This document shows, piece by piece, positions 17,236 through 24,676 of a stretch of DNA of 32,497 nt. This DNA is from Phycisphaerae bacterium (GTDB lineage: Bacteria; Planctomycetota; Phycisphaerae; Tepidisphaerales; Tepidisphaeraceae). Location of the stretch: the NCBI GenBank assembly GCA_025936175.1, contig JAICTV010000031.1, positions 1-32,497 of the forward strand, given 5' to 3'. The notes under the pieces were generated by a model that saw only the letters and a program-made list of their open reading frames with translations, did no database searches and was not told the DNA's origin. Each line of letters begins with the position of its first letter. Within the stretch, counting starts at the first letter, position 1. The position numbers and the translations under genes were made by a program.

Positions 17236-18665
17236 CGCGAACTCCACGCCGCCCGCGCTGCCGCCAGCTCGTCCTGGCTCGCCAGCCGCTTGTCGATCTC
17301 GCGCTGCGCCTCCGTCAGCGCCTCGATCGGCGTCTGCTGCATCAGATAGACCTGCTGCACCGCGACTTCGATCAGCGACAAAGCCTCGTTGTAGATCGGC
17401 GTCTGATCGTTCGCCCGCGCGTTGGGACTGGCGGCGAGGCGATCGTAAATGTCGATGTACGGGTTGGAATTCGAGTACACGTACTCATCGCTCGTCGCCA
17501 TCAGCGGCGAATTTTTCCCGCTCATGCCGCAGAGTTTTTCCATCTGGTCTTGCCGCTGCGTGAACGCCATGAACTCGAACGCCTCGCGCGGATGCCTTGC
17601 CCCGCGCGGGATCATCAGCACGTCGGTAACGTCGTACGAAGCATCCTTCACGCCCGGCACGTTCGACGGAAACGCGGCGATGCCCCAGTCATAATTGAAT
17701 GGCCGCAGCACGCGCGGCAGGAACGGCTCGACGCCGAACGGCACGATCACCTGCGCCATGTCCGGCTTATAGATGTCGATCAAGCGGCCCATCCACTGCC
17801 CCTGTTGCTCCATCACCACGGTGCCGGCGAGGAAAGGATTGGTCGGGCTGCTGAACGCTCCGAGGCCGCTCTGAAAATCAACCAGGTTCTGCTTCCCCAT
17901 CCGGCGCGAGTAGCTTGCGATCCACTCGAACGTCGCGATGTTCGCAGGGGTCAGCAGGTTGTACTTCTGCGTGCGCTCGTCCCACGAATGTCCGCCGAAC
18001 CAGATGTTCTGCACCGTGTCGTACCACGTCGGCTCCATCGTGAAGTAGCCGGCGCGGATGAGACGGTTCGTCCCCGGCGCATACACGTCCAGCGCCTGCG
18101 CGTACTTGTCGAATTCCGCGATCGATTGCGGCGCCCGCGTCGGATCAAGTCCGGCCGCGCGCAACTTGTCGGCCGTTTCATAAAAAAACTTCTTGTTGTA
18201 GTTCAGCACGATCACCGCGGGGGTCGTCGGCAGCGCGTAGAGACGGCCCTGATAGCGGCACATGTCCCAGAAGACCTTCTTGTAGTCCTCCGGCTTGATG
18301 TGATACTCGCGCGCCAGCTCATCCAGCGGCATCGCCGCGTTGCGCAGCGAATACTGCACGACCTGATCGGGCCACAGCCCCGCGACGTCCGGCGGCACGC
18401 CCGCCGCCGTCGCGGCCAGCGTCTTGTACTGCACCGTCGCCATCGGCACGTACTCGACGAAGATGTTCTTCTCCTTGCCGACCGTCGCGTTGAAATCCTC
18501 GATCACCGCGCGCATCGGATCGGCTTCCTGGCCGCTCCATTTCTCCCAGTACGAGACGACGACCCGCCCCGGCGGAATCTTCCCGTGCGGCCGCGGGCCG
18601 AACGCCAAGAGCGTCCCGCCCAGCAGCAGCATCACTGCCAGGATCGATCGCGAGATCCACCTCAT
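17232..18665 (-). CDS. Extracellular solute-binding protein of the sugar ABC transporter (family 1)
   Basis: 477 aa from ATG 18665, preceded by a GGGGG Shine-Dalgarno-like run; the frame extends further up into the palindromic repeat and is not used. An N-terminal hydrophobic segment (SILAVMLLLGGTLLAFGP) acts as signal or anchor, with no lipobox Cys. VVVSYWEKWSGQEADPMRAV and AGVPPDVAGLWPDQV are typical of family 1 sugar-binding proteins. It is first in an operon with two permeases, a lipoprotein and moaB. The ligand is unknown. Uptake of xylan-derived oligosaccharides is possible, but no LacI-type operator was found here. Confidence 0.9.
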   Translation of the reverse strand: MRWISRSILAVMLLLGGTLLAFGPRPHGKIPPGRVVVSYWEKWSGQEADPMRAVIEDFNATVGKEKNIFVEYVPMATVQYKTLAATAAGVPPDVAGLWPDQVVQYSLRNAAMPLDELAREYHIKPEDYKKVFWDMCRYQGRLYALPTTPAVIVLNYNKKFFYETADKLRAAGLDPTRAPQSIAEFDKYAQALDVYAPGTNRLIRAGYFTMEPTWYDTVQNIWFGGHSWDERTQKYNLLTPANIATFEWIASYSRRMGKQNLVDFQSGLGAFSSPTNPFLAGTVVMEQQGQWMGRLIDIYKPDMAQVIVPFGVEPFLPRVLRPFNYDWGIAAFPSNVPGVKDASYDVTDVLMIPRGARHPREAFEFMAFTQRQDQMEKLCGMSGKNSPLMATSDEYVYSNSNPYIDIYDRLAASPNARANDQTPIYNEALSLIEVAVQQVYLMQQTPIEALTEAQREIDKRLASQDELAAARAAWSSR

Positions 18666-18697
18666 GCGTTGCCCCCAATCGTGCGGCAGTGGCGCAT

Positions 18698-18772
18698 TGT
18701 CATCCCGAGGTACTCCGAGGGACCTCGGAGTCGAGTTGCGTCCGAGATCCCTCGGAGTACCTCGGGATGACA
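18698..18772. repeat. Large inverted repeat, family A (MITE/REP-like)
   Basis: Two 32-bp arms (18698-18729 and 18741-18772), starting TGTCATCCCGAGGTACTCCG and differing at one position, separated by 11 bp. Each arm also has inner dyad symmetry around CTCCGAGGGANCTCGGA. It sits between the DUF3891 stop and the solute-binding-protein start. Sequences of this type recur in many bacterial genomes, to my knowledge without a known function. Confidence 0.85.
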
Positions 18773-18786
18773 ATCCGCGAGGGCGC

Positions 18787-19635
18787 TCATGCCAGGTGCG
18801 CCGGCAAAACGCGGCAGGTCAACACTTCCGACGCTCCGTCCTTCGCCGCCGCGCGCAAATCCTCGTCGCTCCCGTACGCGCGGGCGGGAATGCGACATGT
18901 CGGAATCATCAGCTCAATCTGATCGCGACTAAACGGCCAGGGATCAACAATCAAATCCTTCTCATTCCGCGTCAAATTGAACCGCAGCGGCGCGGCGCCG
19001 GGATGCGAGAACACATCCTGCGTCTGCCGCGACGGCGGCCTCGTGCAGCACAGCGCCAAACTCATCACGTCCATCGCCTGCAGCAAGCGGAAGTTGAAGT
19101 TGAGCTGATCCTCTTTCTTCTGCGCCCCCTCCTGCGGCGGGCCGGAATGGTGCATCGTCTTGTCGCTGCGGAGTCCGAGCTTCAATCGCAGGTGATCCTG
19201 CTTCTGGATCTGGCTCTGCTGAAACTTGGTGACGGCGAACTTGTCCTGCGGGTTGTCCAGGTCCCACTTTTCGTGCTCGAAGTTCGTCTGCGTCGTCGCG
19301 AAGACCGACAGCGAGAGCACGTGCAGGCTGACGAGCAATCCCGCGTACGGGTCCTTCGCCGTCGCGCCGTCGACCGACGCATTCCACACCTTCAGCCCGA
19401 TCTCGCACGGCGTCTCGAACACGTCCAGCGGCAGCCCCTCTTTATTGCGCGTGGGCTCGTTGTCGTGCAGCGGCCAGCCACAATCGTGCAGGCGAATGCC
19501 GGTCAAGGCCGACTCCAGCGGCTGCGGCGCTTCGAAGAATTCGTTGCCGAAATACTCCGCAAGCTCGCCCGCAATCAGCGCGTGATCGTGCTGGGTGATG
19601 AGGAGAAAATCGTCTTGCTCCTGCCGCCGGATCAT
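18787..19635 (-). CDS. DUF3891-family protein
   Basis: 282 aa from ATG 19635 (GGTGG upstream); another ATG lies six codons earlier at 19653. The pattern LLITQHDHALIAGELAEYFGN and GIRLHDCGWPLHDNEP matches DUF3891, a cytoplasmic family of unknown function. The spaced His/Asp residues (QHDHA, LHDCGW) could form a metal site like that of HD-type hydrolases; this is speculation from motif appearance. No signal peptide or membrane span is seen. It is divergent from the Amt-like gene and is followed by repeat family A. Confidence 0.8.
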   Translation of the reverse strand: MIRRQEQDDFLLITQHDHALIAGELAEYFGNEFFEAPQPLESALTGIRLHDCGWPLHDNEPTRNKEGLPLDVFETPCEIGLKVWNASVDGATAKDPYAGLLVSLHVLSLSVFATTQTNFEHEKWDLDNPQDKFAVTKFQQSQIQKQDHLRLKLGLRSDKTMHHSGPPQEGAQKKEDQLNFNFRLLQAMDVMSLALCCTRPPSRQTQDVFSHPGAAPLRFNLTRNEKDLIVDPWPFSRDQIELMIPTCRIPARAYGSDEDLRAAAKDGASEVLTCRVLPAHLA

Positions 19636-19675
19636 CGCGCCACCAGCGTACATCCGTCGTGATGTTCCGGCAAAA

Positions 19676-19749
19676 GGGAGGGCGAGGCTCCTGCCGAGCC
19701 GATTGTGTCTCGCAGCCATAGTGCGGCTGGGCCGGCGCCTCGCCCTCCC
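19676..19749. repeat. Palindromic repeat, family C
   Basis: A 74-bp element with perfect 13-bp terminal inverted repeats GGGAGGGCGAGGC / GCCTCGCCCTCCC (19676-19688, 19737-19749) and an inner hairpin GGCTC-N5-GAGCC. It occupies the divergent gap between the DUF3891 and Amt-like genes. This GC-rich element resembles repeats commonly seen in planctomycete genomes (from memory, not checked). Confidence 0.75.
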
Positions 19750-19783
19750 GAATTCGAGCAACTCTCGGTAATCTACGCCGCCG

Positions 19784-20974
19784 ATGGACGGCGAACTGTT
19801 GACGGTGCTGGTCGCGAGCGTGGCATTGCTGATTCGAGTCGGCATCGGCTGGTACGCCGCCGGCTTGTCGCGATCGAAGAACGCCGCCGGCGCCGCTCTT
19901 CGCAATGCGATCGATTTCGCGGTCGCGGCGCTGGCGTTCTGGGCCGTCGGCGCCGCGATCCTCAGCGGCGACGCCGGTCATCTCTTCCTCGCCCGCAGCG
20001 GCTTCGCCTCGACGACGACGTTCGTTTACCTCGTCCTCATCCTGATCGGCACCGCCCCCGTCGCCGGCGCGATCATGGAACGCGCCAAGTTCTTCCCCAT
20101 GCTCGCCATCCCGGTGCTGCTCGGCGGGATCATTATCCCGCTGTGCGCGCGGTGGGTCTGGACCGACGCCGGCTGGCTGCGGCGGATGAACTTCTTCGAC
20201 GTCGGCGGGGCGACGGTGCTGCACGTCGCCGGCGGCGTCGCCGCGGCCGTCGCCGCACTGCTCGTCGGCCCGCGCTCCGGCAAATACAACCGCGACCGCT
20301 CGGCCAACTTCATCCCCGGCCACAGCGTCCCGATGGCATCCGTCGGCGCGATGCTCATCCTCGCCGGCTGGCTGCCCTACATGCTTGCAGCTTCGCGACT
20401 CAACGGCGGCTTCGAGCGCTGCGCGATCAACGTCCTCCTCAGCGGCGCCGCCGGCCTTCTCCTGGGCGCGATCACCAGCCACGCGCGCTATGGCAAGGTC
20501 GACGTCATGCTCACCTACAGCGGGCTGCTCGGCGGCCTCGTCGCGATCACCGCGTCGGCGGGATTGGTCAGCCCGATCGCCGCCGTCATCATGGGCGCCG
20601 TCGCCGGCGTCATCACGCCCGTCGCCACCGTCGCGATCGATCTGCGATTCCGCATCGACGATCCCGCCGGCGGCGTCGCCGTCCACGCGCTCAATGGCGC
20701 GTGGAGCGCGATCGCGCTCGGCGTCTTCTTCCCCGCCGCCACGTGGGGCGAAAAGTTCTCGTTCCTCGGCGTGCAGGTCCTGGGCGTCGTCGTGATCGCC
20801 GCCATCACCCTCGTCGCAACCACGATCGTCCTTCTCGCGCTGAAAAAGATGATCGGCCTGCGCCTCAGCGAAGACGCCGAGTACGACGGCACCGACCTGG
20901 CCGAGAACGACCTGAACGCCTACCCCGATTTCCAGCAGACGATGATCAAGTCCTATCACATGCGCGAAGCGTGA
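19784..20974 (+). CDS. amt: Amt/MEP-family ammonium transporter-like protein
   Basis: 396 aa, polytopic inner-membrane protein. Family features: AAGLSRSKNA near the first loop, FFDVGGATVLHVAGGVAA (Asp139 and His147, the same 8-residue spacing as AmtB Asp160/His168) and GGVAVHALNGAWSAI (His301, the second of the pore twin histidines). The C-terminus, LRLSEDAEYDGTDLAENDLNAYP, is the usual cytoplasmic tail. The segment before GAIMERAKF lacks an obvious Phe at the place of the outer Phe gate, so conduction may differ. No glnB/glnK gene is adjacent. No Shine-Dalgarno sequence is evident before the ATG. Confidence 0.9.
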   Translation: MDGELLTVLVASVALLIRVGIGWYAAGLSRSKNAAGAALRNAIDFAVAALAFWAVGAAILSGDAGHLFLARSGFASTTTFVYLVLILIGTAPVAGAIMERAKFFPMLAIPVLLGGIIIPLCARWVWTDAGWLRRMNFFDVGGATVLHVAGGVAAAVAALLVGPRSGKYNRDRSANFIPGHSVPMASVGAMLILAGWLPYMLAASRLNGGFERCAINVLLSGAAGLLLGAITSHARYGKVDVMLTYSGLLGGLVAITASAGLVSPIAAVIMGAVAGVITPVATVAIDLRFRIDDPAGGVAVHALNGAWSAIALGVFFPAATWGEKFSFLGVQVLGVVVIAAITLVATTIVLLALKKMIGLRLSEDAEYDGTDLAENDLNAYPDFQQTMIKSYHMREA

Positions 20975-20987
20975 CCGCTTGCTTTGG

Positions 20988-21051
20988 TAGAATGGGCGTC
21001 TCGTCCATGCCGTTTCCAATTCAAGGAGGCATGGCCGAGACGGCCATGCTA
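20988..21051. repeat. Palindromic repeat, family B copy 1
   Basis: Two 24-bp arms (20988-21011 and 21028-21051) matching at 21 of 24 positions, each itself palindromic around GGCCGAGACGGCC or a variant. It starts 13 bp after the Amt-like stop and ends over the stop codon of the prepilin-like gene on the other strand, so it may serve as a bidirectional terminator. Confidence 0.8.
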
Positions 21052-21917
21052 CTGAGACAGGAGAACGCCCCGTTCCAACTCCTTCGACGTCATGATGAGC
21101 GTTTCCGCATGCCCGTCGCAGAACACGACGTTCATCTTCTGATGATGCCGGAAGAAATCGAACTGGCTCCGCACGCCGCACTTGTAGGTCTCGTTGTCGT
21201 TCGTCAGCGCGTCCGCCAGCGTCAGCTTCCCGCGGCGGATCGGCATCCACGCGATGAACCCGACGCCGAACTCCGTCCGCGGCAGCGCATCGCTCATGAA
21301 GACGATCTCCGCCGCCGGCCGTGCTTTGCTGAGCTTCCCGCGCATCCAGTGATCGGATGAGTTGACGAACCCGAAGAGGCCCTCGTTGAATGCATAGCTG
21401 CTCGGGACCAGCGGCCCGTACCATTTCTCGTCGCCGCCCGCGATCATCAGCGACGGCGCGGGCTCTTCCTGAGCGGGACAGGTGAAGATCCGCTTGACCA
21501 TGCCGCTCTCGACGTCCGCGAGCAGGTGATCCGCGCTGTCGCTGCGCACGCCGCCGTTGACGCCCAGGTACGGCGCGAGCGCCGCCTGCAACGGCGCCGG
21601 CGGCGGACGCCGCCGTCGTCGAAGTACGCATAGAGCTTTTCATCTTGATCGCCCAGCGTCTGTGGCGTGACCACGTCGATGCCGTTCATGTTCCCCGCGA
21701 CCTGCACGATGCCGCGATGCTCCGTCGATCGCAGCAACCCGGCCTGGTAGATCTGCCGAAGATTCGATTGACACACGAGCGACTGCGCCGCCTGTCGCGC
21801 GCGAACCATCGCCGGCATGAGCAGGGCGATCAGCACCGCGACGATGCCGATCACCGTCATCAGCTCGATCAGGGAGAATCCTGCTCGACGAGAACTTGTC
21901 GACTTTCGCGGCGGCAT
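21049..21917 (-). pseudogene. Prepilin-like secreted protein, interrupted by a frameshift
   Basis: The N-terminal frame (21917 down to about 21620) has a prepilin signal, [20 protein letters not shown], then [12 protein letters not shown]; the C-terminal frame (open from about 21640, with coding-like sequence from 21591) ends HHQKMNVVFCDGHAETL, the H-X9-DG-like tail. One must change frame within about 21592-21625, a GGC/CGC-rich run that turns the first frame into Arg-rich nonsense. Joined, the protein would be about 290 aa. Either the gene is decayed or the assembly has a one-base error. The ATG lies inside a palindromic repeat with no Shine-Dalgarno sequence. It follows the ECF sigma gene on the same strand. 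Confidence 0.75.
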
Positions 21918-21983
21918 GGGCGGGACGCCCATGCTACGAAAGCGCGGCGACATTTTCGTAGCATGGCCGTCCCGGCCATGCCG
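21912..21983. repeat. Palindromic repeat, family B copy 2
   Basis: Two 30-bp arms (21912-21941 and 21954-21983) with 2 mismatches, sharing the GGCATGG-CGNNACG-CCATGC core with copy 1. It lies between the ECF sigma stop and the prepilin-like gene and supplies that gene's ATG at 21917. Confidence 0.82.
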
Positions 21984-22000
21984 TCTCGTCAATCGAATGA

Positions 22001-23818
22001 CTATTCCACCGCTTCCCACCGTATATCATCGACCCAGATGGTCCCGGGCCCGTGAAGAATGACGCCGTTGGAGAACAGTTCCGTCTTTTCCGGCACGTCC
22101 ACCACCGTCTCATATTTCGTCCAGTCGCTATTGGCGCCAATCTTCTTCGCACCTTGTGACTCGGGAATGAGATATTTGAACCCCCGGCCCATCACGCGGA
22201 TCGAAAGCTGAGCATACGACGGCACGCCTTGCGTCTTGATCATCGCCGAGACGCGCATCTTCTTGCCGAGATACTTGCTGACGTCGTAATCGTCCTTGAT
22301 CCAGTACGCCCAGTCGCTCACGCCGGCGGTGGTGGAGGCGATGCGCATGGTGGGATGCCCGTTGCGCTGCACGTCCCTGTCCAGCGCGATCGTGTACTGG
22401 CCCGGGCGCTTGTACCAGCCGTGGAATTTGTCGTCGGTCGTTTCGACTTCGTCTCCGACGACGCTGACGACCGGCTCATCGAACTTCACTTCCCCGCCGG
22501 GACCGATCAGCATCAAGCCGAACGGTATGCCCGTGCACTCCTGCGGCACGTTCATGACGATCTCCAGCCGTCGCCAGTCGGTCGTCTCGTGCAGCGAACG
22601 TCCGGACATGTTGTCGAACCCGAGCTGTTTGCCGTTGGCGTCTTTCAGCGCGACCCACATCGATCCCCAGTTCACGACGTCGGTCGCCTTCATGTTGACC
22701 GTGACGCGCATACGCTTGCCGCGGTAGGGGATCGGGTTGATCCCGCCGTTGTAGCTCGCGCCGGCGGCGGGATTGGAGGAAGTGGCGACGTACTTGATGA
22801 AGCCGATGGTGCGGCCGCCCTTATCCGCCACGGCGTCCCAGCCGTGGTCGTAGTCGCCCGCGCGCTTCTCGCCGAAGAACAGGAGCGGCCAGTGGATGAC
22901 CGTCGCTTCCGCAGGCGCAGGCTGCGTCGCCGGAAGCGTCGAAGGGCTGACGAGCGCGTCGGATGCAGGCGCGGACGAGGCGATGGCGGCGTTGTTCTGC
23001 CGCGCCGGCCCGATCACCGCCGCCGCGACGATCGCACCGATGACAACCGTCGCCGCGATCGTCCCGGCGATCTTCGGGCCCGACCACGTCGTCGCGTGGA
23101 TGACGCCCCTGGCCAGCGCCGCCGCCGATCCGCTCGCGTGCGCGGAGGCGCCCGTCAGCGCCGTCTTGGCCAGTGCCCCCGAAAGCGTGTCGGGCAGGGC
23201 GTGAATCGGCAGGTGCATGAGCAATTCCGTCAGCGCGATCGCCGGCATCGCCACGCCGGCGCGGGCGAAGATGTCGCGCAGCTTCTCCACGCCGCGCGAC
23301 GAGCGCTTGGATGCCGCATCACGAGAAATGCCGAGCGACGCGGCGATATCGTCGAACGTGCGCCCCTCGAGGAAGTGCATCACGATGACGCTGCGCTCGC
23401 GCTCCTTCAGCCGCGGCAGTGCCTTGTCGAGCAGCGTGACCGCCGAATCCGCCGGCGACCCGTTTATTGCTACATCGCCGCGGTTGTCGTCGCCGCGCAG
23501 CTCCTCCTGCATCTGTGCCGCCTCTCTTTCCCGGACCTTGAGCGAAGCTTCCCGCCGCCGAGCGTTGGCGGCGGCGTAGGCGGTGACCGTCACCAGCCAC
23601 GCCCCCAGCGACGCCCCCTTGCGCAGCGTGTGCGCCTTGCGCGCCAGCACGATGAACACCGCCTGCGTCACGTCCTCGGCCAAGTGCCGATCCCCATTCA
23701 ACTGCCGCACCGCCGAGGAATACACCAGCCGCTCATACCGCGTCACGAGCTGTCCGAACGCGGCTTCGGAGCCGTCGCGGAGATACGCCTCGATCAGTTG
23801 CGAGTCCTCGTCGCCCAT
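22001..23818 (-). CDS. ECF sigma factor fused to a membrane segment and extracytoplasmic beta-sandwich domains
   Basis: 605 aa from ATG 23818. Sigma region 2 spans about residues 5-90 ([58 protein letters not shown]) and region 4 about 125-185 ([39 protein letters not shown]). The usual ECF factor ends here. This one continues through an Ala-rich linker to a single hydrophobic span (about 249-270) and ~335 residues with two similar modules of carbohydrate-binding/galactose-binding-like appearance, the second ending [19 protein letters not shown] factors with C-terminal extensions are known in planctomycetes. A sensor fused to its own sigma factor is plausible, but release from the membrane is inference. 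Confidence 0.88.
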   Translation of the reverse strand: MGDEDSQLIEAYLRDGSEAAFGQLVTRYERLVYSSAVRQLNGDRHLAEDVTQAVFIVLARKAHTLRKGASLGAWLVTVTAYAAANARRREASLKVREREAAQMQEELRGDDNRGDVAINGSPADSAVTLLDKALPRLKERERSVIVMHFLEGRTFDDIAASLGISRDAASKRSSRGVEKLRDIFARAGVAMPAIALTELLMHLPIHALPDTLSGALAKTALTGASAHASGSAAALARGVIHATTWSGPKIAGTIAATVVIGAIVAAAVIGPARQNNAAIASSAPASDALVSPSTLPATQPAPAEATVIHWPLLFFGEKRAGDYDHGWDAVADKGGRTIGFIKYVATSSNPAAGASYNGGINPIPYRGKRMRVTVNMKATDVVNWGSMWVALKDANGKQLGFDNMSGRSLHETTDWRRLEIVMNVPQECTGIPFGLMLIGPGGEVKFDEPVVSVVGDEVETTDDKFHGWYKRPGQYTIALDRDVQRNGHPTMRIASTTAGVSDWAYWIKDDYDVSKYLGKKMRVSAMIKTQGVPSYAQLSIRVMGRGFKYLIPESQGAKKIGANSDWTKYETVVDVPEKTELFSNGVILHGPGTIWVDDIRWEAVE

Positions 23819-23872
23819 GCAAAGCAGTAGAGTGCGATCGCCGCGGGATCGGGACAAAAAAATATGCTCGGA

Positions 23873-23902
23873 ATTGCACGTTCGTGATCACATTCGTGCA
23901 AT
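23873..23902. promoter_or_regulatory. 30-bp dyad upstream of the ECF sigma gene
   Basis: Outer arms ATTGCACG (23873-23880) and CGTGCAAT (23895-23902) and the inner palindrome GTGATCAC (23884-23891) share one exact centre; only three base pairs break the symmetry. It also reads as a direct repeat CACRTTCGTG. It ends 54 bp before the sigma start codon. TTGCAC-N17-TGCAAT within it could be a promoter on either strand. Confidence 0.6.
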
Positions 23903-23961
23903 CGCGCAGGGAATAGGGAGGGCGCTCTTTGACAAGTGAATAGTCCGAGCGGCAGGTAAAG

Positions 23962-23991
23962 CCGGAAATGTCCGGAAATGTCTCGAAATGT
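23962..23991. repeat. Tandem 10-bp repeat (CCGGAAATGT, 3 units)
   Basis: Two exact copies of CCGGAAATGT followed by a third, CTCGAAATGT, with two substitutions in the first three bases. It lies in the 356-bp stretch (23819-24174) between the ECF sigma and small membrane protein genes, which otherwise holds the dyad and the CAAAACGAACCCA copies and no convincing gene. Confidence 0.7.
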
Positions 23992-24011
23992 CGGGGCCTC
24001 GCTCAAATGCG

Positions 24012-24173
24012 CAAAACGAACCCAATGGCGCATGGCGGCGCGCGCCGGAATGAGCCATCACAGCGAAAGGGCAAAACGAACCCATTCGAAGCCAACGCAA
24101 AACCGCGTTTTCAGGTCAGAAATGAGGAAATCACCGATCAGATGCCACGCGCGGGTGACAAAACGAACCCATT
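24012..24173. repeat. Three dispersed copies of CAAAACGAACCCAT(T)
   Basis: Copies at 24012-24024 (CAAAACGAACCCA, then AT), 24072-24086 and 24159-24173, spaced 60 and 87 bp. The last copy abuts the stop codon of the reverse-strand small membrane protein. Spacing is too irregular for CRISPR, and the segments between copies are unrelated. Confidence 0.75.
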
Positions 24174-24174
24174 C

Positions 24175-24342
24175 TCACAGCACTTTGGAAAGGAGGTACA
24201 CGATTGCGATCACGTAGATCGCCCAGATGATCAGGCCGACCGCCCAAACGGTCAGAAGCAGCGCCCAGGTGGCGAAGGTTCGATGCGCCGTCCGCGTCGT
24301 CGGTGGCGGGGCGGAAGGGTAGTCGAGCCGCTCTGGCGTCAC
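24175..24342 (-). CDS. Predicted 55-aa single-span membrane protein
   Basis: GTG start at 24342; an in-frame TAG five codons upstream excludes a longer version. The sequence begins VTPERLDYPSAPPPTTRTAH, a polar Pro/Thr-rich head, then a long hydrophobic stretch (TWALLLTVWAVGLIIWAIYV and on to YLLSKVL) at residues ~25-53. This composition is typical of small bacterial membrane proteins, and the stop fits immediately after the helix. It lies 60 bp downstream of the Trm112-like gene on the same strand. Shine-Dalgarno support is poor (GGAG about 18 nt upstream), and I recognise no family. Confidence 0.5.
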   Translation of the reverse strand: MTPERLDYPSAPPPTTRTAHRTFATWALLLTVWAVGLIIWAIYVIAIVYLLSKVL

Positions 24343-24402
24343 GGCGGTGAGTTTCTACTCCGCGAATCGAAGGAGAGCCGGCCCGTCCCCGGGCGGGAGA
24401 TC

Positions 24403-24651
24403 TCACTGCGGGATCTGATCGCGAAAGCGTTGCTTGAACTCATCGAGCGACCCGACGCCGCTCGGCAGCCGCGCCTCCTCGACCAGCATCACGGGAATCC
24501 CGTCGCGAATCGGATACGCCAGGCCGCCCACTTCGGCGATGAGGAAGTCGCCCTCCTGCCGCAGCGGGCTGCGCGTCAGCGGGCAGCGCAGGATGCTCAG
24601 GAGTTCGGGATCGATCGCGTTGCTCGATGATGTCGTGTTCGGTTCGCTCAT
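24403..24651 (-). CDS. Trm112/UPF0434-family small protein
   Basis: 82 aa. The pattern [20 protein letters not shown], then [20 protein letters not shown], is the standard bacterial Trm112-like (YcaR-type) fold. Family members often act as partner subunits or zinc-binding accessory proteins; here only one of the usual Cys positions (LRCP) remains, so zinc binding is doubtful. It starts 25 bp after the upstream hypothetical gene stop, suggesting cotranscription. Confidence 0.88.
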   Translation of the reverse strand: MSEPNTTSSSNAIDPELLSILRCPLTRSPLRQEGDFLIAEVGGLAYPIRDGIPVMLVEEARLPSGVGSLDEFKQRFRDQIPQ

Positions 24652-24676
24652 GAATGTGTCGCGCGGGGCCGAGGAG

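Noticed and set aside
15046..17349. 767-aa forward frame antisense to the ABC permeases
   Set aside because: Arg/His-rich low-complexity translation; opposite strand carries clear EAA motifs and membrane helices.
19442..21643. 733-aa reverse frame over the Amt-like gene
   Set aside because: Runs antisense through a well-formed transporter and two repeat elements; composition is Arg/Asp/Ala-biased.
18698..21983. Insertion sequence remnants
   Set aside because: The inverted repeats have no transposase frame between them and no visible target duplication, so only short palindromic repeats are called.
22229..23830. 533-aa forward frame antisense to the ECF sigma gene
   Set aside because: No recognisable motif and biased composition; the reverse strand encodes sigma regions 2 and 4.
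24012..24173. CRISPR array
   Set aside because: Only three 13-15-bp units with unequal 45- and 72-bp gaps and no cas genes.
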